A stretch of 64,000 nt of DNA from Bog-950 sp964631835 (lineage in GTDB: Bacteria; Bacteroidota; Bacteroidia; Chitinophagales; LD1): contig CAZWAD010000017.1 in assembly GCA_964631835.1 (NCBI GenBank), positions 19,170-83,169 on the forward strand, in the 5' to 3' direction. Position numbers and translations under genes: made by a program. Within the stretch, counting starts at the first letter, position 1. The number at the start of each line of letters is the position of its first letter. The notes beneath the pieces are model-generated. The model made no database searches, was not told where the DNA came from, and was given only the letters and a program-made list of their open reading frames with translations. Of the stretch, positions 44,926 to 54,482 are shown in pieces.

Positions 44926-45242
44926 CTGGTTGATTCTTGTAACGGCAATTACCACGATGAACAGTAGGGCAGCCGCTAACAAGGGTAGCAGTTGCACAAC
45001 CCCCATTTGAGAGCCGGCTTTTGTTTTTATCCCCGCATCGTCTCTTCCCTCTCGAAGAGGTCTCTGCGAAAATGTAAAGACTAAACTAACATAGCGCAGA
45101 GTTCCCGGGGCGGGTTACTTTGCAAGGGGTCAAAAAGGTTCATCCTTTGCGCAACAAGGGCAGCCTCGCTTTAGTTTATCGCCAATTCGTGCAATTCGTG
45201 TCAGCAATTACTGCAACCGTTTGGCGGTAAACAAACCGGCAA
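44926..45242. other. Intergenic stretch between AIPR gene and receptor gene
   Basis: About 317 bp. It contains the inverted copy of the 21-bp motif also found at 17923 (see 45182) and short words such as TAACAAGGG near 44980 that also occur near 22640. A short reverse frame (44794-45006) has no support. I see no gene. Confidence 0.6.
45182..45202. repeat. Interspersed copy of the AATTCGTGCAATTCGTGTC motif
   Basis: Inverted, exact copy of the 21-bp core found three times at 17923-18033. It is close to the end of the receptor gene. Confidence 0.85.
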
Positions 45243-47507
45243 CTAAAACGCAAACGAAACAGCAAGCCCCGGCAAAACCGGCAACTGGTTAACGCGGGTA
45301 AAGCGAACCCGGTCGAAGTAAAAGATGTTCTGCCGGTTGTAAACGTTCGATACACTCACCACAATTTCAATCTTCAGCCGCTCTTTAATGCTGAAAGTTT
45401 TGCGGGCAGAAACATCGAGGCGGTGGTAATAAGGCAGCCTGCCCCCGTTTATTTTTGAGTCGTAAAGTATTCCGAGGTTGCCGTTGGCAGCAGTATAGTT
45501 GGTGCTTATGCCGTTGTTAAACGGCAGCGATTCATAAAAGCCCTGAGTTTGTGTAAAAGGGAAACCGCTGCCGAGGTTCCAGCGGGCGCTTACTTCCCAG
45601 TCGCGTTTCTTGCCGAAGGTATATGAAGCAATCAGGTTCATATTGTGTCTGCGGTCGAAGTGGGGCGGGTAAATCTGCACCCCGTCATTCCGTTTCGACC
45701 ACGAAAGCGAGTAAGTGGCGTAAAGGTAAACTCCTTTCCACTGCCACTTAGCTAACACATCGAGCCCGTAAGCTACTCCGCGCTCACCGATAAAGTCATC
45801 GCTCGAATTGCTCGACTTCTTATACCGGTTAATGTTGATGAGGTGCCACATGTATTTGTAGTAAGGCTCAATGTTTACCGTAACATTTTTGGGCAAGTCC
45901 AGCTCAACACCAAAAATGGCATGAACCGATTGCTGCATGTTATACTTCCATGTCTTTCCGAAACTGTCCACCGGCTGCTGCTCGGGCCCGGTAAGGAAAC
46001 CGGTAAAGAGGTTTACCACATCGCGGTCGCTTTTGGTGCTTATAAAATTCTGCGAATACATTCCCGAAGCCATTTTCAGGCGTATGTTATCGGTAATGTT
46101 TGCTTTCAGGCTCAGCCTCGGCTCGGGCGAAATGCCCGCAATGTTTCCGTAATACATAAACCGGAAACCCGCTTCCACCACAAACCTTTTGAAATATTTA
46201 TGAACCGTTAAGTAAGCGCTGAGGTCGGTGGTGTTCTGGTTTTGCTCGTATTTGAGCAGGTCGGAGTTGGTAAAGGTAAACTCGGTTTTGCTGCCTTCCA
46301 CATCGAGCCCGTATTTCAGTTCACCGTTTTTGATATAGTAGGTAAAATCCATACCTATATCAAAACCGCCAATAGAACTTTTACGCGGCAGCCCGTCAGC
46401 CTCAGTCAGGCTGATTGAATATTGCGAATAACTGGCGTGAGTATTAAAATAAAGGTTTGAGTTTTTGGGAACGGCAAGAAAGTTTACGCCCACACCGAAA
46501 GTATTCCATCCGTATTTAGCAGCCTGAAAGTTGGCGTTATCGCGGAAGTTGAAACCGGTGAGGGTCAGCTTGTTTCCCTTTCCGGCATTCAGGGTAAACT
46601 TACCGTAAGCATCGTAAAAGTTATAGGGTAAACCTTCTTTGCCGGCATACGGATAAATGGCTTTTGAAGTTTTGTCTAAGTAAGAAATCTTCGTATTCAG
46701 AATCAGCGAAGCGCTCACCGGGCGGTCTTCTTTCAGTTTCACCACCGGTATTTCAAGCAGGGCATGAGCCATAAAGGGGCTGGCGCTTACCTTCCCGCTG
46801 AACTTTTTCTGGTTGCCATCGCGGGTGGTTACATCCACCACAGCCGAAATTCTTCCACCGTATTGCGCGGGGAAGCCACCGGTGTAAACATCCACGTTCT
46901 TAATGATGTCGGTTTCATAAATCGAAAACAAACCAATGGAATGAAAAGGATTATAAACGGTAATACCATCGAGCAGGAATTTGGTTTGTATGGGTGTTCC
47001 CCCGCGAATCACCACCTGCCCGCCCTGGTCACCGGTGGATATAATTCCCGGTAAAACCTGCAGGTATTGCGCCACATCCGTTTCCCCGCCAATGGAAGGA
47101 AGCCTGCGCATTTCCATCGGTGAAATAGAAATTACCGATACGCGCGACTCGGTAAGGTTCTGCTGGCGCTCGGCATTTACTTCCACATCTTTCAGTTCCA
47201 CCGCCTTGGGTTCCATAAAAATTTTGAGGTTGGCGGTTTTGTTTTTCGTTACCTCAACTGCAATTTGCTGGGTAGTAAACCCGATGTAAGAAAAGGTAAG
47301 TGTATAACTACCTGTATCTAAGTTCGGGATGTTGAAGAAGCCCTGCTCATCGGTTGAAGCGCCAAAATCAGTGCCTTCAACTTTTACAATGGCAAAGGAT
47401 ACAGCCTCACCGCTGGCTTTATCAAGAACCAGGCCTTTTACAGAGCCTTTTTGGGCGGCAACTGCCAGAGAGGAAAAAACAATAACAAGAAAGAATATTT
47501 TTTTCAT
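45243..47507 (-). CDS. TonB-dependent receptor with regulatory-like N-terminal domain
   Basis: A 754-residue outer-membrane receptor: signal peptide (MKKIFFLVIVFSSLAVAAQ), a carboxypeptidase regulatory-like domain (about 22-110; VKGLVLDKASGEAVSFAIV), the plug (about 120-230; MRRLPSIGGETDVAQYLQ, QVVIRGGTPIQTKFLLDG, ISAVVDVTTRDGN) and a barrel ending VLPGLAVSFAF. No SusD partner lies next to it, so it is not a classical SusCD pair and its substrate is unknown. ATG 47507 chosen by the signal peptide; 47588 would add 27 residues. Confidence 0.93.
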   Translation of the reverse strand: MKKIFFLVIVFSSLAVAAQKGSVKGLVLDKASGEAVSFAIVKVEGTDFGASTDEQGFFNIPNLDTGSYTLTFSYIGFTTQQIAVEVTKNKTANLKIFMEPKAVELKDVEVNAERQQNLTESRVSVISISPMEMRRLPSIGGETDVAQYLQVLPGIISTGDQGGQVVIRGGTPIQTKFLLDGITVYNPFHSIGLFSIYETDIIKNVDVYTGGFPAQYGGRISAVVDVTTRDGNQKKFSGKVSASPFMAHALLEIPVVKLKEDRPVSASLILNTKISYLDKTSKAIYPYAGKEGLPYNFYDAYGKFTLNAGKGNKLTLTGFNFRDNANFQAAKYGWNTFGVGVNFLAVPKNSNLYFNTHASYSQYSISLTEADGLPRKSSIGGFDIGMDFTYYIKNGELKYGLDVEGSKTEFTFTNSDLLKYEQNQNTTDLSAYLTVHKYFKRFVVEAGFRFMYYGNIAGISPEPRLSLKANITDNIRLKMASGMYSQNFISTKSDRDVVNLFTGFLTGPEQQPVDSFGKTWKYNMQQSVHAIFGVELDLPKNVTVNIEPYYKYMWHLININRYKKSSNSSDDFIGERGVAYGLDVLAKWQWKGVYLYATYSLSWSKRNDGVQIYPPHFDRRHNMNLIASYTFGKKRDWEVSARWNLGSGFPFTQTQGFYESLPFNNGISTNYTAANGNLGILYDSKINGGRLPYYHRLDVSARKTFSIKERLKIEIVVSVSNVYNRQNIFYFDRVRFTRVNQLPVLPGLAVSFAF

Positions 47508-47679
47508 TGAATGAAAAGGCGCGCAAAATAGAAAAAAAGCGGTTCGTAAAGCCGGTGAATGTTGAACAGCGATATAAATTTCTTCCATGCCTGTTTCAGG
47601 TGTGCATGCACAGTGGTGCTGATTTTGCAGTTACATTTTATTTTCTATTCTTGCACATAATCGTTTATAGACTGAAATT

Positions 47680-48069
47680 ATGAAGCCAGCGCCACGAAAA
47701 AAAATCATTCTTGAATATATCATCCGTTCATCTCCTGCTATCTTATTTGAGTTTGTTACCCAGCCCGATAACCTGGTGCAGTGGTTCTGTGACCGCTGCG
47801 ATTCGCAGGAAGATATTTTCTTTTTTTCATGGGGAAGCACCTCGCAGCGCGCCCGTCAGGAAGTGTTGCCGGACGAGGAGATGGTAAAATATCACTGGGA
47901 GGATACCAAGAAAGATGAATATTTTTCATTCCGGGTTTACAAATCCGAAATTGCCAACGATACTGTACTTGAAATAACCGACTTTGCCGATGCCAAAGAA
48001 GTAAAGGAGCAAACCTTTCTCTGGGATAAACAAATCGAAGACCTCAAGCACGCTATTGGCGCGTTTTAA
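47680..48069 (+). CDS. START-like (SRPBCC fold) domain protein
   Basis: A 129-residue cytosolic protein: IILEYIIRSSPAILFEFV, QPDNLVQWFCDRCDS, then HWEDTKKDEYFSFRVYK and DTVLEITDFA, ending WDKQIEDLKHAIGAF. This is the AHSA1/START-like fold family of Bacteroidota, a small hydrophobic-pocket protein. It is followed by an LptF/G gene on the same strand, but a promoter-like box between them suggests separate transcription. Confidence 0.85.
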   Translation: MKPAPRKKIILEYIIRSSPAILFEFVTQPDNLVQWFCDRCDSQEDIFFFSWGSTSQRARQEVLPDEEMVKYHWEDTKKDEYFSFRVYKSEIANDTVLEITDFADAKEVKEQTFLWDKQIEDLKHAIGAF

Positions 48070-48111
48070 TATCTCTCTACCGGTATCGGTTTTTACACCT
48101 GCTTCTTTGTT

Positions 48112-48119
48112 TAGATTTG
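48112..48119 (+). promoter_or_regulatory. -7 element before the LptF/G gene
   Basis: TAGATTTG fits TAnnTTTG. It lies 13 bases before ATG 48133 and favours that start over the GTG at 48121. The -33 region is not clear. Confidence 0.35.
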
Positions 48120-48132
48120 CGTGCATATGCGC

Positions 48133-49575
48133 ATGAAGAAGTTAGACTGGCTCGTCATTAAAAGTTTTGTGGGTCCCTTTGTCCTTACCTTTTTCATTGC
48201 CCAGTTTGTTCTCGTCATGCAGTTTTTGTGGAAGTATATTGACGACCTCGTTGGCAAAGGGCTCAGCACGTGGATTCTTTCCGAACTGATAGTTTATGCT
48301 TCAGCCAGTCTCGTTCCCATTGCATTGCCGCTTTCTGTCCTTCTCGCTTCGATAATGACTTACGGAGAATTTGGCGAGCACAGTGAACTTACTGCGGCTA
48401 AGTCTGCCGGTATCTCGCTATTGCGGGTTATGCGCCCTTTGATTTTTACTGTATTAGGAATAAGTGTTTTCGCGTTTTATTTCTCCAACAATGTAATGCC
48501 GATGGCGAATTTGAAATTCAGGTCGCTGCTTTACGATATCAGTCATCAAAAACCGACTGTTGCTCTTAAGCCAGGTATTTTTTACAGCGGAATAGATGGG
48601 TTTTTTATTAAAGTAGAAGATAAAGATGATAAAACCAACACCCTGTATAACATTACCGTTTACGACCATACCAGCGGTAACGGCAACGACCATGTGATTA
48701 CCGCATCGAAGGGAAGCATGAGTCAGGATGAAGAGTCCATGGCGCTGACACTAAAACTTGAAGAAGGAAAACAGTTCCGCGAAATTGACCCCAAAGAGCA
48801 GAAAGAAAATACCTACCAGATGGTAAGTACTTCGTTTAAGTCGTGGGAAAAACGTTTCGACCTTTCGCAATTCAAACTGAACCGCACCGATGAAAACTTT
48901 TTTAAGGGGCTGAAGCAAATGCTTAATCTTAAACAGCTTAACGACCAGATTGATACTATACGAAGTGAACAGGGAAAACTTAAGCAGACCATGGTGTCTT
49001 CAGTGGTGCCCTATTCAAACATGAAGAAATTCGGTTACGATACTTCAAATGTTTTGCAAAATATTTCTCCGGCAGGTTTTAAAAAAACGGAAGATTTATT
49101 CAGTGAAAGGGATAGAAATGATAAAATTCAAATGATGGACCGGGCCATGGCGAAGGCTCGGAACATTAAAAACTTTACGGAAGTAACAGCCAGGCAAATG
49201 GAGTATAAGGAGCGCGACCTCGTTAATCATTTGGTGGAAGTGTACAGAAAGTTTACACTATCTATTGCTTGTCTTGTTCTGTTCTTCGTAGGCGCTCCTT
49301 TAGGCTCTATTATACGTAAAGGAGGGTTAGGCTGGCCTTTGTTTTACAGTGTTCTGTTTTTTATAGTATATCATGTTACCTCTATTATCGGTGAAAAGCT
49401 GGCGGAAAATGATGTACTCACCGCTTTCACCGGCATGTGGCTATCTACTTTTATTCTGTTGCCGGCAGGGTTTTACCTTACACTGAAAGCTACCAATGAT
49501 TCAAAACTATATAGCACTGATTATTACCGGAACATATTCCGGAAAATGTTTCCTGTAAAAGCCAATGCTGCTTGA
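48133..49575 (+). CDS. LptF/LptG family permease
   Basis: About 480 residues, one subunit of the LPS-export ABC complex LptB2FG (YjgP/YjgQ family). N-terminal helices (FVGPFVLTFFIAQFVLVMQFLW, IYASASLVPIALPLSVLLAS-type), the conserved SELTAAKSAGISLLRVMRPL coupling region, a periplasmic beta-jellyroll and C-terminal helices (LSIACLVLFFVGAPLGSII, GWPLFYSVLFFIVYHV). ATG 48133 (MKKLDWLVIKSFVG) fits best. It overlaps the PAP2 gene and probably forms an envelope operon with it and the glycosyltransferase gene. Confidence 0.92.
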   Translation: MKKLDWLVIKSFVGPFVLTFFIAQFVLVMQFLWKYIDDLVGKGLSTWILSELIVYASASLVPIALPLSVLLASIMTYGEFGEHSELTAAKSAGISLLRVMRPLIFTVLGISVFAFYFSNNVMPMANLKFRSLLYDISHQKPTVALKPGIFYSGIDGFFIKVEDKDDKTNTLYNITVYDHTSGNGNDHVITASKGSMSQDEESMALTLKLEEGKQFREIDPKEQKENTYQMVSTSFKSWEKRFDLSQFKLNRTDENFFKGLKQMLNLKQLNDQIDTIRSEQGKLKQTMVSSVVPYSNMKKFGYDTSNVLQNISPAGFKKTEDLFSERDRNDKIQMMDRAMAKARNIKNFTEVTARQMEYKERDLVNHLVEVYRKFTLSIACLVLFFVGAPLGSIIRKGGLGWPLFYSVLFFIVYHVTSIIGEKLAENDVLTAFTGMWLSTFILLPAGFYLTLKATNDSKLYSTDYYRNIFRKMFPVKANAA

Positions 49576-50219
49576 GAAAGTTTATTGCACAAAACAGGGT
49601 TTTCCTTTCCCTCTATCTGCTTTTCCTTATATCCGGGGCAATAGTTATTGTGCTATTCGAAAAGGGGGACGATATACTTTACATTAACTCGCTTCATACT
49701 CCGTTTTTCAATTCCTTTTTTAAATGGGTTACCCGCCTTGCTGAATTTCCGGCATTAATGCTTTTCATTTTTGCAGTGTTCTTTTCCGGTTACGGCAGGG
49801 GAGTTTTATTATCGTTTAATTCACTGGCGGTATTCGCCACAGTTCAGTTGCTTAAGCAGATTGTTTTTGCCGGAGAAGTTCGTCCATCGGTATTTTTTGA
49901 AAGCAGGACAACTCTCGATTACATTCCGGGAATTGAAATACTGCACTACAACAGCTTTCCTTCAGGGCATACAGCCATTGCTTTCGGCTTATTCTTTATG
50001 CTTAGCGTTTTCTCAAAAAATAACCTTTGGGCGGCAGCATTATTTTTTGCTGCACTGCTGGTAGGTGTTTCACGGGTGTATCTGCTCCAACACTTTTTCC
50101 GCGATGTATATTTTGGTTCTGTGATAGGTGTGTTTATGACTATAGTCATCATGTTATTTTTAAGTGAATCAGAATTCTATAAGAAACTGAAGTGGAAAGA
50201 TAAAAAGCTGCTGAAATGA
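49572..50219 (+). CDS. PAP2-superfamily membrane phosphatase
   Basis: A 215-residue membrane protein with the three phosphatase motifs: KQIVFAGEVRPSVFF (C1-like), FPSGHTAIAFGLFF (C2) and VSRVYLLQHFFRDVYFGSVIG (C3). Start TTG 49572 overlaps the stop of the LptF/G gene, which supports a coupled start. Likely substrates are lipid phosphates such as undecaprenyl pyrophosphate or lipid A phosphate; with LptF/G and a GT39 glycosyltransferase next to it, lipid A or LPS modification is a plausible setting. Confidence 0.9.
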   Translation: MRKFIAQNRVFLSLYLLFLISGAIVIVLFEKGDDILYINSLHTPFFNSFFKWVTRLAEFPALMLFIFAVFFSGYGRGVLLSFNSLAVFATVQLLKQIVFAGEVRPSVFFESRTTLDYIPGIEILHYNSFPSGHTAIAFGLFFMLSVFSKNNLWAAALFFAALLVGVSRVYLLQHFFRDVYFGSVIGVFMTIVIMLFLSESEFYKKLKWKDKKLLK

Positions 50220-51856
50220 CAGAACGCTTAAGAAATCAGATGTCACGGTTGCCTACACAACTTCTTTTGGCAATAATAGGTGTACTGTTATTTATTCCAC
50301 TGAACGGTAATGTTCACCTGTTCGACTGGGATGAAATAAACTTTGCCGAAAGCGCCCGCGAAATGCTGTTGACAGGGAACTACAGGTTTGTGCAAATCAA
50401 TTTTCAGCCTTTTTATGAAAAACCCCCCTTGTTCATTTGGCTGCAGGCTCTTTCGATGAATTACCTGGGAGTGAATGAATTTGCCGCACGTCTGCCTAAT
50501 GCTGTTTGTGGTATTATAACCATGCTTACGGTATATCAAGCAGGCAAAAGTGTTTTTAACTTCCGGTTAGGAGTATTGTGGGCTTTGTTTTTCGCATGCT
50601 CCATTCTTCCTCACTTGTATTTTAAATCTGGCATTATTGACCCTGTGTTCAACCTTTTTATATTTCTCGGTATATTTTACATGTACCAATTGACAATTGA
50701 AAATGATTTTGAAGACTTCAGAACGCGAAGAAAAAACCGCAGGTGGAACCTGTTTTTCTCAGCTTTGTTTATCGGGCTGGCTACTTTAACCAAAGGTCCT
50801 GTTGCCATCTTGCTGACTGTGCTTACTGCCAGTGTATATTTTTTTGTAAACCGCGGCAAACTGAAAATTGAATTCAGTGAAATGTTTTTATGGTGGGTTG
50901 GCGTTGCTACCGTTGTCATAGCGTGGCTTAGTTTTGAAATACGGGCTAACGGTGTCCGGTTTGTGAATGAATTTATCACATACCAAATCCGTTTGTTTTC
51001 CACCGAAGACGCAGGGCATGGGGGCCCGTTTTTTTATCACCTCATCGTTCTCCTTATCGGTGTGTTTCCGGCATCGGCTCTGATTTATGATTCATTCAGA
51101 AAGAATATTCACGATAGCACTGAGCAGGTGAATTTCAAGCGCTGGATGATTTATCTGCTCCTTGTAGTTCTAGGTGTTTTCTCCATAGTTAAGACAAAGG
51201 TTATTCATTATTCCTCGCTTTGTTATTTCCCAATTACATTTCTGGCAGCCTACTATCTGAATTACCTTTTAGAGTCGAAAGCGAAATGGACCTGGCGTCA
51301 AAGTTTACCGGTAGTTTTTGTTGGATTTGTTATTACGGCTGCTCTAACAGCGGGAATTTTAGTAATGCGGAACCCGGAAGTGTTACCCCATTTTATTAAA
51401 CTGGATGACTTTGCCAGAGAATGCCTGAGAGCAAAGGTTTACTGGAGCGATAAAGAAATCCGCTTCGGCATTATATACTTAATCTGCATTACGATTTCAG
51501 TAATGCTGATGTACACACGGCACATACATTGGGGCATTTACATTTTAATTATCAGCAGCTCTCTTTTTATCGGCACAGTAATGACTTTTATTGTTCCGCG
51601 CGTTGAAAAATATTCACAAGCTGCGTTGATTGAGTTTTTGGAATCAAAACAAAGCGAAGTCTGCATAATTGAAACCGCGGGATTTAAAAGCTATGCTCAT
51701 TATTTTTATGCCCGTAAACCTGTTCCGTCTGCAGATGATGATTTTAAAACACATTATGTGATTGCAAAAATTACTAAGGCTGATGAAGTGCGCGGTTGGT
51801 ATCCGAATCTAACGGAGTTATATCGGAAAAACGGCTGGGTGTTTTTCAGAAAGTAA
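50216..51856 (+). CDS. ArnT-like GT39 family glycosyltransferase
   Basis: A 546-residue multi-helix membrane enzyme. The first loop contains the catalytic DWDEINFAESAREMLL (acidic pair) and FQPFYEKPPLFIWLQAL, then FAARLPNAVCGIITML. Ten or more hydrophobic helices follow and a small C-terminal periplasmic domain. This is the PMT/ArnT superfamily, which transfers sugars from a polyprenyl-phosphate donor to lipid A or proteins. It overlaps the PAP2 gene by four bases, and the donor/acceptor remain unknown. Confidence 0.9.
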   Translation: MTERLRNQMSRLPTQLLLAIIGVLLFIPLNGNVHLFDWDEINFAESAREMLLTGNYRFVQINFQPFYEKPPLFIWLQALSMNYLGVNEFAARLPNAVCGIITMLTVYQAGKSVFNFRLGVLWALFFACSILPHLYFKSGIIDPVFNLFIFLGIFYMYQLTIENDFEDFRTRRKNRRWNLFFSALFIGLATLTKGPVAILLTVLTASVYFFVNRGKLKIEFSEMFLWWVGVATVVIAWLSFEIRANGVRFVNEFITYQIRLFSTEDAGHGGPFFYHLIVLLIGVFPASALIYDSFRKNIHDSTEQVNFKRWMIYLLLVVLGVFSIVKTKVIHYSSLCYFPITFLAAYYLNYLLESKAKWTWRQSLPVVFVGFVITAALTAGILVMRNPEVLPHFIKLDDFARECLRAKVYWSDKEIRFGIIYLICITISVMLMYTRHIHWGIYILIISSSLFIGTVMTFIVPRVEKYSQAALIEFLESKQSEVCIIETAGFKSYAHYFYARKPVPSADDDFKTHYVIAKITKADEVRGWYPNLTELYRKNGWVFFRK

Positions 51857-51884
51857 TCTATTTGCTATGTAAAAAGAAAGATGA

Positions 51885-52292
51885 CTAATACAATTCCTTT
51901 AGATTAAACCCTCTTTCTTTTTTCTTTTTAGAATGGAGTCTCTTCTTTTCCCGTATTGTCTCCTTTACTTTCTCAGGCATGGAAGTAGGTATCCGTTTTT
52001 TCTCTTTTCGTAATGCCTTTTCCAGCATTTCATAAAACTTCCTGATTACATGTTCTTTGTTGGCGCTTTGTGAGCGGTGCTGGCTGCTGCAAATTCTAAA
52101 CTCCCCCGAATCGTTAATCCGGTTCTTCCACTTCCGGGCAAATCTTTCTTTCTCTGCATCATTCAATAGTGCCGAACCGTAAACATCGAAAAGTAATTCT
52201 ACTTTCGTTTCGGTGGTGTTTACGTGCTGTCCTCCGGCTCCGCTGCTTCTGCTGCTTCTGAATATTAGCTCATGCCTGAAATTTCTTTTCAT
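51885..52292 (-). CDS. arfB: Alternative ribosome-rescue factor ArfB
   Basis: A 135-residue peptidyl-tRNA hydrolase that frees stalled ribosomes. It has the catalytic SSGAGGQHVNTTETKVEL (GGQ) and the long basic C-terminal tail (KKRIPTSMPEKVKETIREK, KKRLHSKKKKERG) that enters the empty mRNA channel. Length matches ArfB, shorter than RF1/RF2. Confidence 0.95.
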   Translation of the reverse strand: MKRNFRHELIFRSSRSSGAGGQHVNTTETKVELLFDVYGSALLNDAEKERFARKWKNRINDSGEFRICSSQHRSQSANKEHVIRKFYEMLEKALRKEKKRIPTSMPEKVKETIREKKRLHSKKKKERGFNLKELY

Positions 52293-52365
52293 AATGTGAT
52301 GATAAAAATCAAACTTCTTTAGAATGCTGTTGTTTTATTTCAAATTTGCATTGCGAATGTACAAC

Positions 52366-53466
52366 ATGAAACTATTTTCCCGAATTCTTCATTTTGCTCC
52401 CCTTGCATTGGTCTTTGTGGTTTATACCGGTAGCTGTAATACAAAAAAATCTGCTGAAGTTAAACTTGATGTGTCGGCTAAGCCGCTTGAAAAACTTTCG
52501 GGCTATAATTTTTTTACAGGTTTACTGAACGAGTTAAAACCGAATCAGCGGGTTATACCTTATGATTTAAATACACCCCTATTTAGTGATTATGCTCATA
52601 AAGCCCGATTTATTTACATGCCTGAGGGTAAAAGTGTTGATTATGATACTTCACAGGTTCTTCAGTTTCCGGTAGGCAGTTGTCTCATTAAAAACTTTTA
52701 TTACCCGGATGACTTCCGGGTATTGGACGGAAAAAGAAGAATACTGGAAACCCGGCTGCTGGTACACCGCGAAACCGGATGGGATGCTTTAACATATATC
52801 TGGAACGATGAGCAAACCGAAGCCAATCTTGAAATTGCGGGAGATATCAAGCGGGTTTCGTGGATACATGATGACGGAGCTAAAAAAGAAATTGATTACC
52901 TGATTCCAAATAAAAACCAATGTAAAGGCTGCCATTGGAACAATGGTATAAATATTGTTCCTATCGGCCCCAAAGTACGCAACCTGAACCGGGATTTTGA
53001 TTATGCTGAAGGGAAAGAAAACCAGCTTGTTTATTTGGCAAAAGCAGGATTTTTGAAAAATATGCCTCCGGCAGAAATTTATCCGCGCCTAGCAGGTTTT
53101 CAGGATTCTGCTCATTACAGTGTTGAACAGCGGGCGCGTGCTTATATTGAAGTAAACTGCGGGCATTGCCATAATCCGCAAGGTCCCGCCTACACATCCG
53201 GCTTACACCTGAATCTTGAAAATCAAAACGTTGAGAATCTCGGATTTTGCAAGGCTCCGGTAGCAGCAGGCAAAGCAACAGGTAACCGATTATTTGATAT
53301 AGTACCAGGCAAGCCCGAAGAGTCAATTTTCATTTTCCGGATGGAAACCAATGACCCGGGAATGCGCATGCCTGAAGTGGGTCGTTCTATTATGCACAAC
53401 GAGGGGGTTGACTTGATTGCCCGGTGGATTCGCGAAATGAAACCGGACGCCTGCAAAGTTCAGTAG
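52366..53466 (+). CDS. SO2930-type di-heme cytochrome c lipoprotein
   Basis: A 366-residue protein with lipobox VYTGSC near residue 23, heme sites CKGCHWN (about 190) and CGHCHNP (about 265), and the family segments VIPYDLNTPLFSDYAHKARF, LETRLLVHRETGW, ISIFIFRMETNDPGMRMPEVGR-like C-terminal end. This is the HNE_0200/SO2930 family of di-heme periplasmic cytochromes. ATG 52366 gives the best lipoprotein signal. Its stop TAG directly abuts the stop of the convergent coaE gene. Confidence 0.9.
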   Translation: MKLFSRILHFAPLALVFVVYTGSCNTKKSAEVKLDVSAKPLEKLSGYNFFTGLLNELKPNQRVIPYDLNTPLFSDYAHKARFIYMPEGKSVDYDTSQVLQFPVGSCLIKNFYYPDDFRVLDGKRRILETRLLVHRETGWDALTYIWNDEQTEANLEIAGDIKRVSWIHDDGAKKEIDYLIPNKNQCKGCHWNNGINIVPIGPKVRNLNRDFDYAEGKENQLVYLAKAGFLKNMPPAEIYPRLAGFQDSAHYSVEQRARAYIEVNCGHCHNPQGPAYTSGLHLNLENQNVENLGFCKAPVAAGKATGNRLFDIVPGKPEESIFIFRMETNDPGMRMPEVGRSIMHNEGVDLIARWIREMKPDACKVQ

Positions 53467-54096
53467 CTATTGACTGTGGGCGGTCAGTTTGTTATGGATT
53501 TTCAGAATCTGCTCCTTTAAATTTTTAAGGTTGCCGTCATTGTTAATTACGAAATCCGCCAGCTTCACTTTTTCTTCTTCTGGCAGTTGATTTCGCACAC
53601 GCGCCATAACCTCTTCCAGTTCTACTGCATCACGCTCCCTTACCCGTTTTATTCTTGTATTTATGGGAGCAGTTACTACAATCAGCTTATTCAGAGTTTT
53701 ATTGGCGCCTGTTTCTATCAGCAAAGCAGCTTCTTTTATGGCGTAAGGAAAATGTTGAGCCTCTTTTTCGAGCAGCCACTGTTCCATGTCATGAAACACT
53801 GCCGGGTGAACAATAGAATTAAGAAGTTCAAGCTTTTGTTTGTCCTGAAAAACCTTTTCAGCCAGCAGTTTACGGTTAAGTTGACCATTTTCGTAAACCT
53901 CGCTGCCAAACAGTTTTTTGATTTCGTCAATCAGGTGATGTTCGTGCTGCATCAGGTATTTTCCGCGCTCATCAGCATAGTAAACCGGTATGCCCAGTTC
54001 CTCGAACATTTTGCAGGCGGTGGTTTTACCGCTGCCAATTCCCCCGGTTATTCCTATTTTAAGCACACGCCCGTTGAGTGACTTTCCCCGTTTCAT
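53467..54096 (-). CDS. coaE: Dephospho-CoA kinase
   Basis: Last step of coenzyme A synthesis: phosphorylates dephospho-CoA. A 209-residue P-loop kinase with GITGGIGSGKTTACKMF (Walker A, residues about 13-29), the DxD-like YYADERGKYLM, and the lid region RIKRVRERDAVELEEVMAR. It is convergent with the cytochrome gene with no gap: TAGCTA at 53464-53469 contains both stop codons. Confidence 0.95.
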   Translation of the reverse strand: MKRGKSLNGRVLKIGITGGIGSGKTTACKMFEELGIPVYYADERGKYLMQHEHHLIDEIKKLFGSEVYENGQLNRKLLAEKVFQDKQKLELLNSIVHPAVFHDMEQWLLEKEAQHFPYAIKEAALLIETGANKTLNKLIVVTAPINTRIKRVRERDAVELEEVMARVRNQLPEEEKVKLADFVINNDGNLKNLKEQILKIHNKLTAHSQ

Positions 54097-54110
54097 GTAA
54101 TATAAAACGG

Positions 54111-54144
54111 AACGGCACTAAGATATATTATTCTAAGTGCCGTT
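54111..54144 (-). terminator. Hairpin between yajC and coaE
   Basis: Stem AACGGCACT / AGTGCCGTT with an AT-rich loop, followed on the reverse strand by CCGTTTTAT. It could end the yajC transcript before coaE. Confidence 0.5.
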
Positions 54145-54166
54145 TACACGCAAATTTATTTTTGAG

Positions 54167-54478
54167 TTATTTCTTCGCTTCCGGGGTATCAGTCTTCTTT
54201 TCCTCTTTGCCGTAAGCAGCCTTCGACATTTCCATGGAGATGCCGGTCTTCTCTATGCGCACCTTAGTGTTATTATCTATTTCTAAAAGAACAACACCGT
54301 TTTCTTCTACTTTTAAAACCTTTCCGTGAATACCGCCTGTGGTAACTACCCGGGCGCCTTTTTCCAGGCTCTGCTGAAATTCTTTTGCCTGGTTAGCCTG
54401 GCGGGTTTGAGGGCGGAGTATCAAAAGCCAAAATACAAGTACCATTCCTCCTATAAGTAATAACGAAATCGGGTCCAT
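54167..54478 (-). CDS. yajC: Preprotein translocase subunit YajC
   Basis: A 103-residue SecDF-associated membrane protein. One helix (SLLLIGGMVLVFWLLIL, residues 4-20) is followed by RPQTRQANQAKEFQQSLEKG, GGIHGKVLKVEENGVVLLEI and a charged tail. It lies just downstream of the DUF1573 gene on the same strand; the gap is four bases. Confidence 0.93.
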   Translation of the reverse strand: MDPISLLLIGGMVLVFWLLILRPQTRQANQAKEFQQSLEKGARVVTTGGIHGKVLKVEENGVVLLEIDNNTKVRIEKTGISMEMSKAAYGKEEKKTDTPEAKK

Positions 54479-54482
54479 AAAC

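Noticed and set aside
44960..45010. Integron attC-like words (CGCTAACAAGGG, GCAGTTGC)
   Set aside because: No full pair of RYYYAAC/GTTRRRY boxes with the right inner repeats and no integrase gene; chance similarity is more likely.
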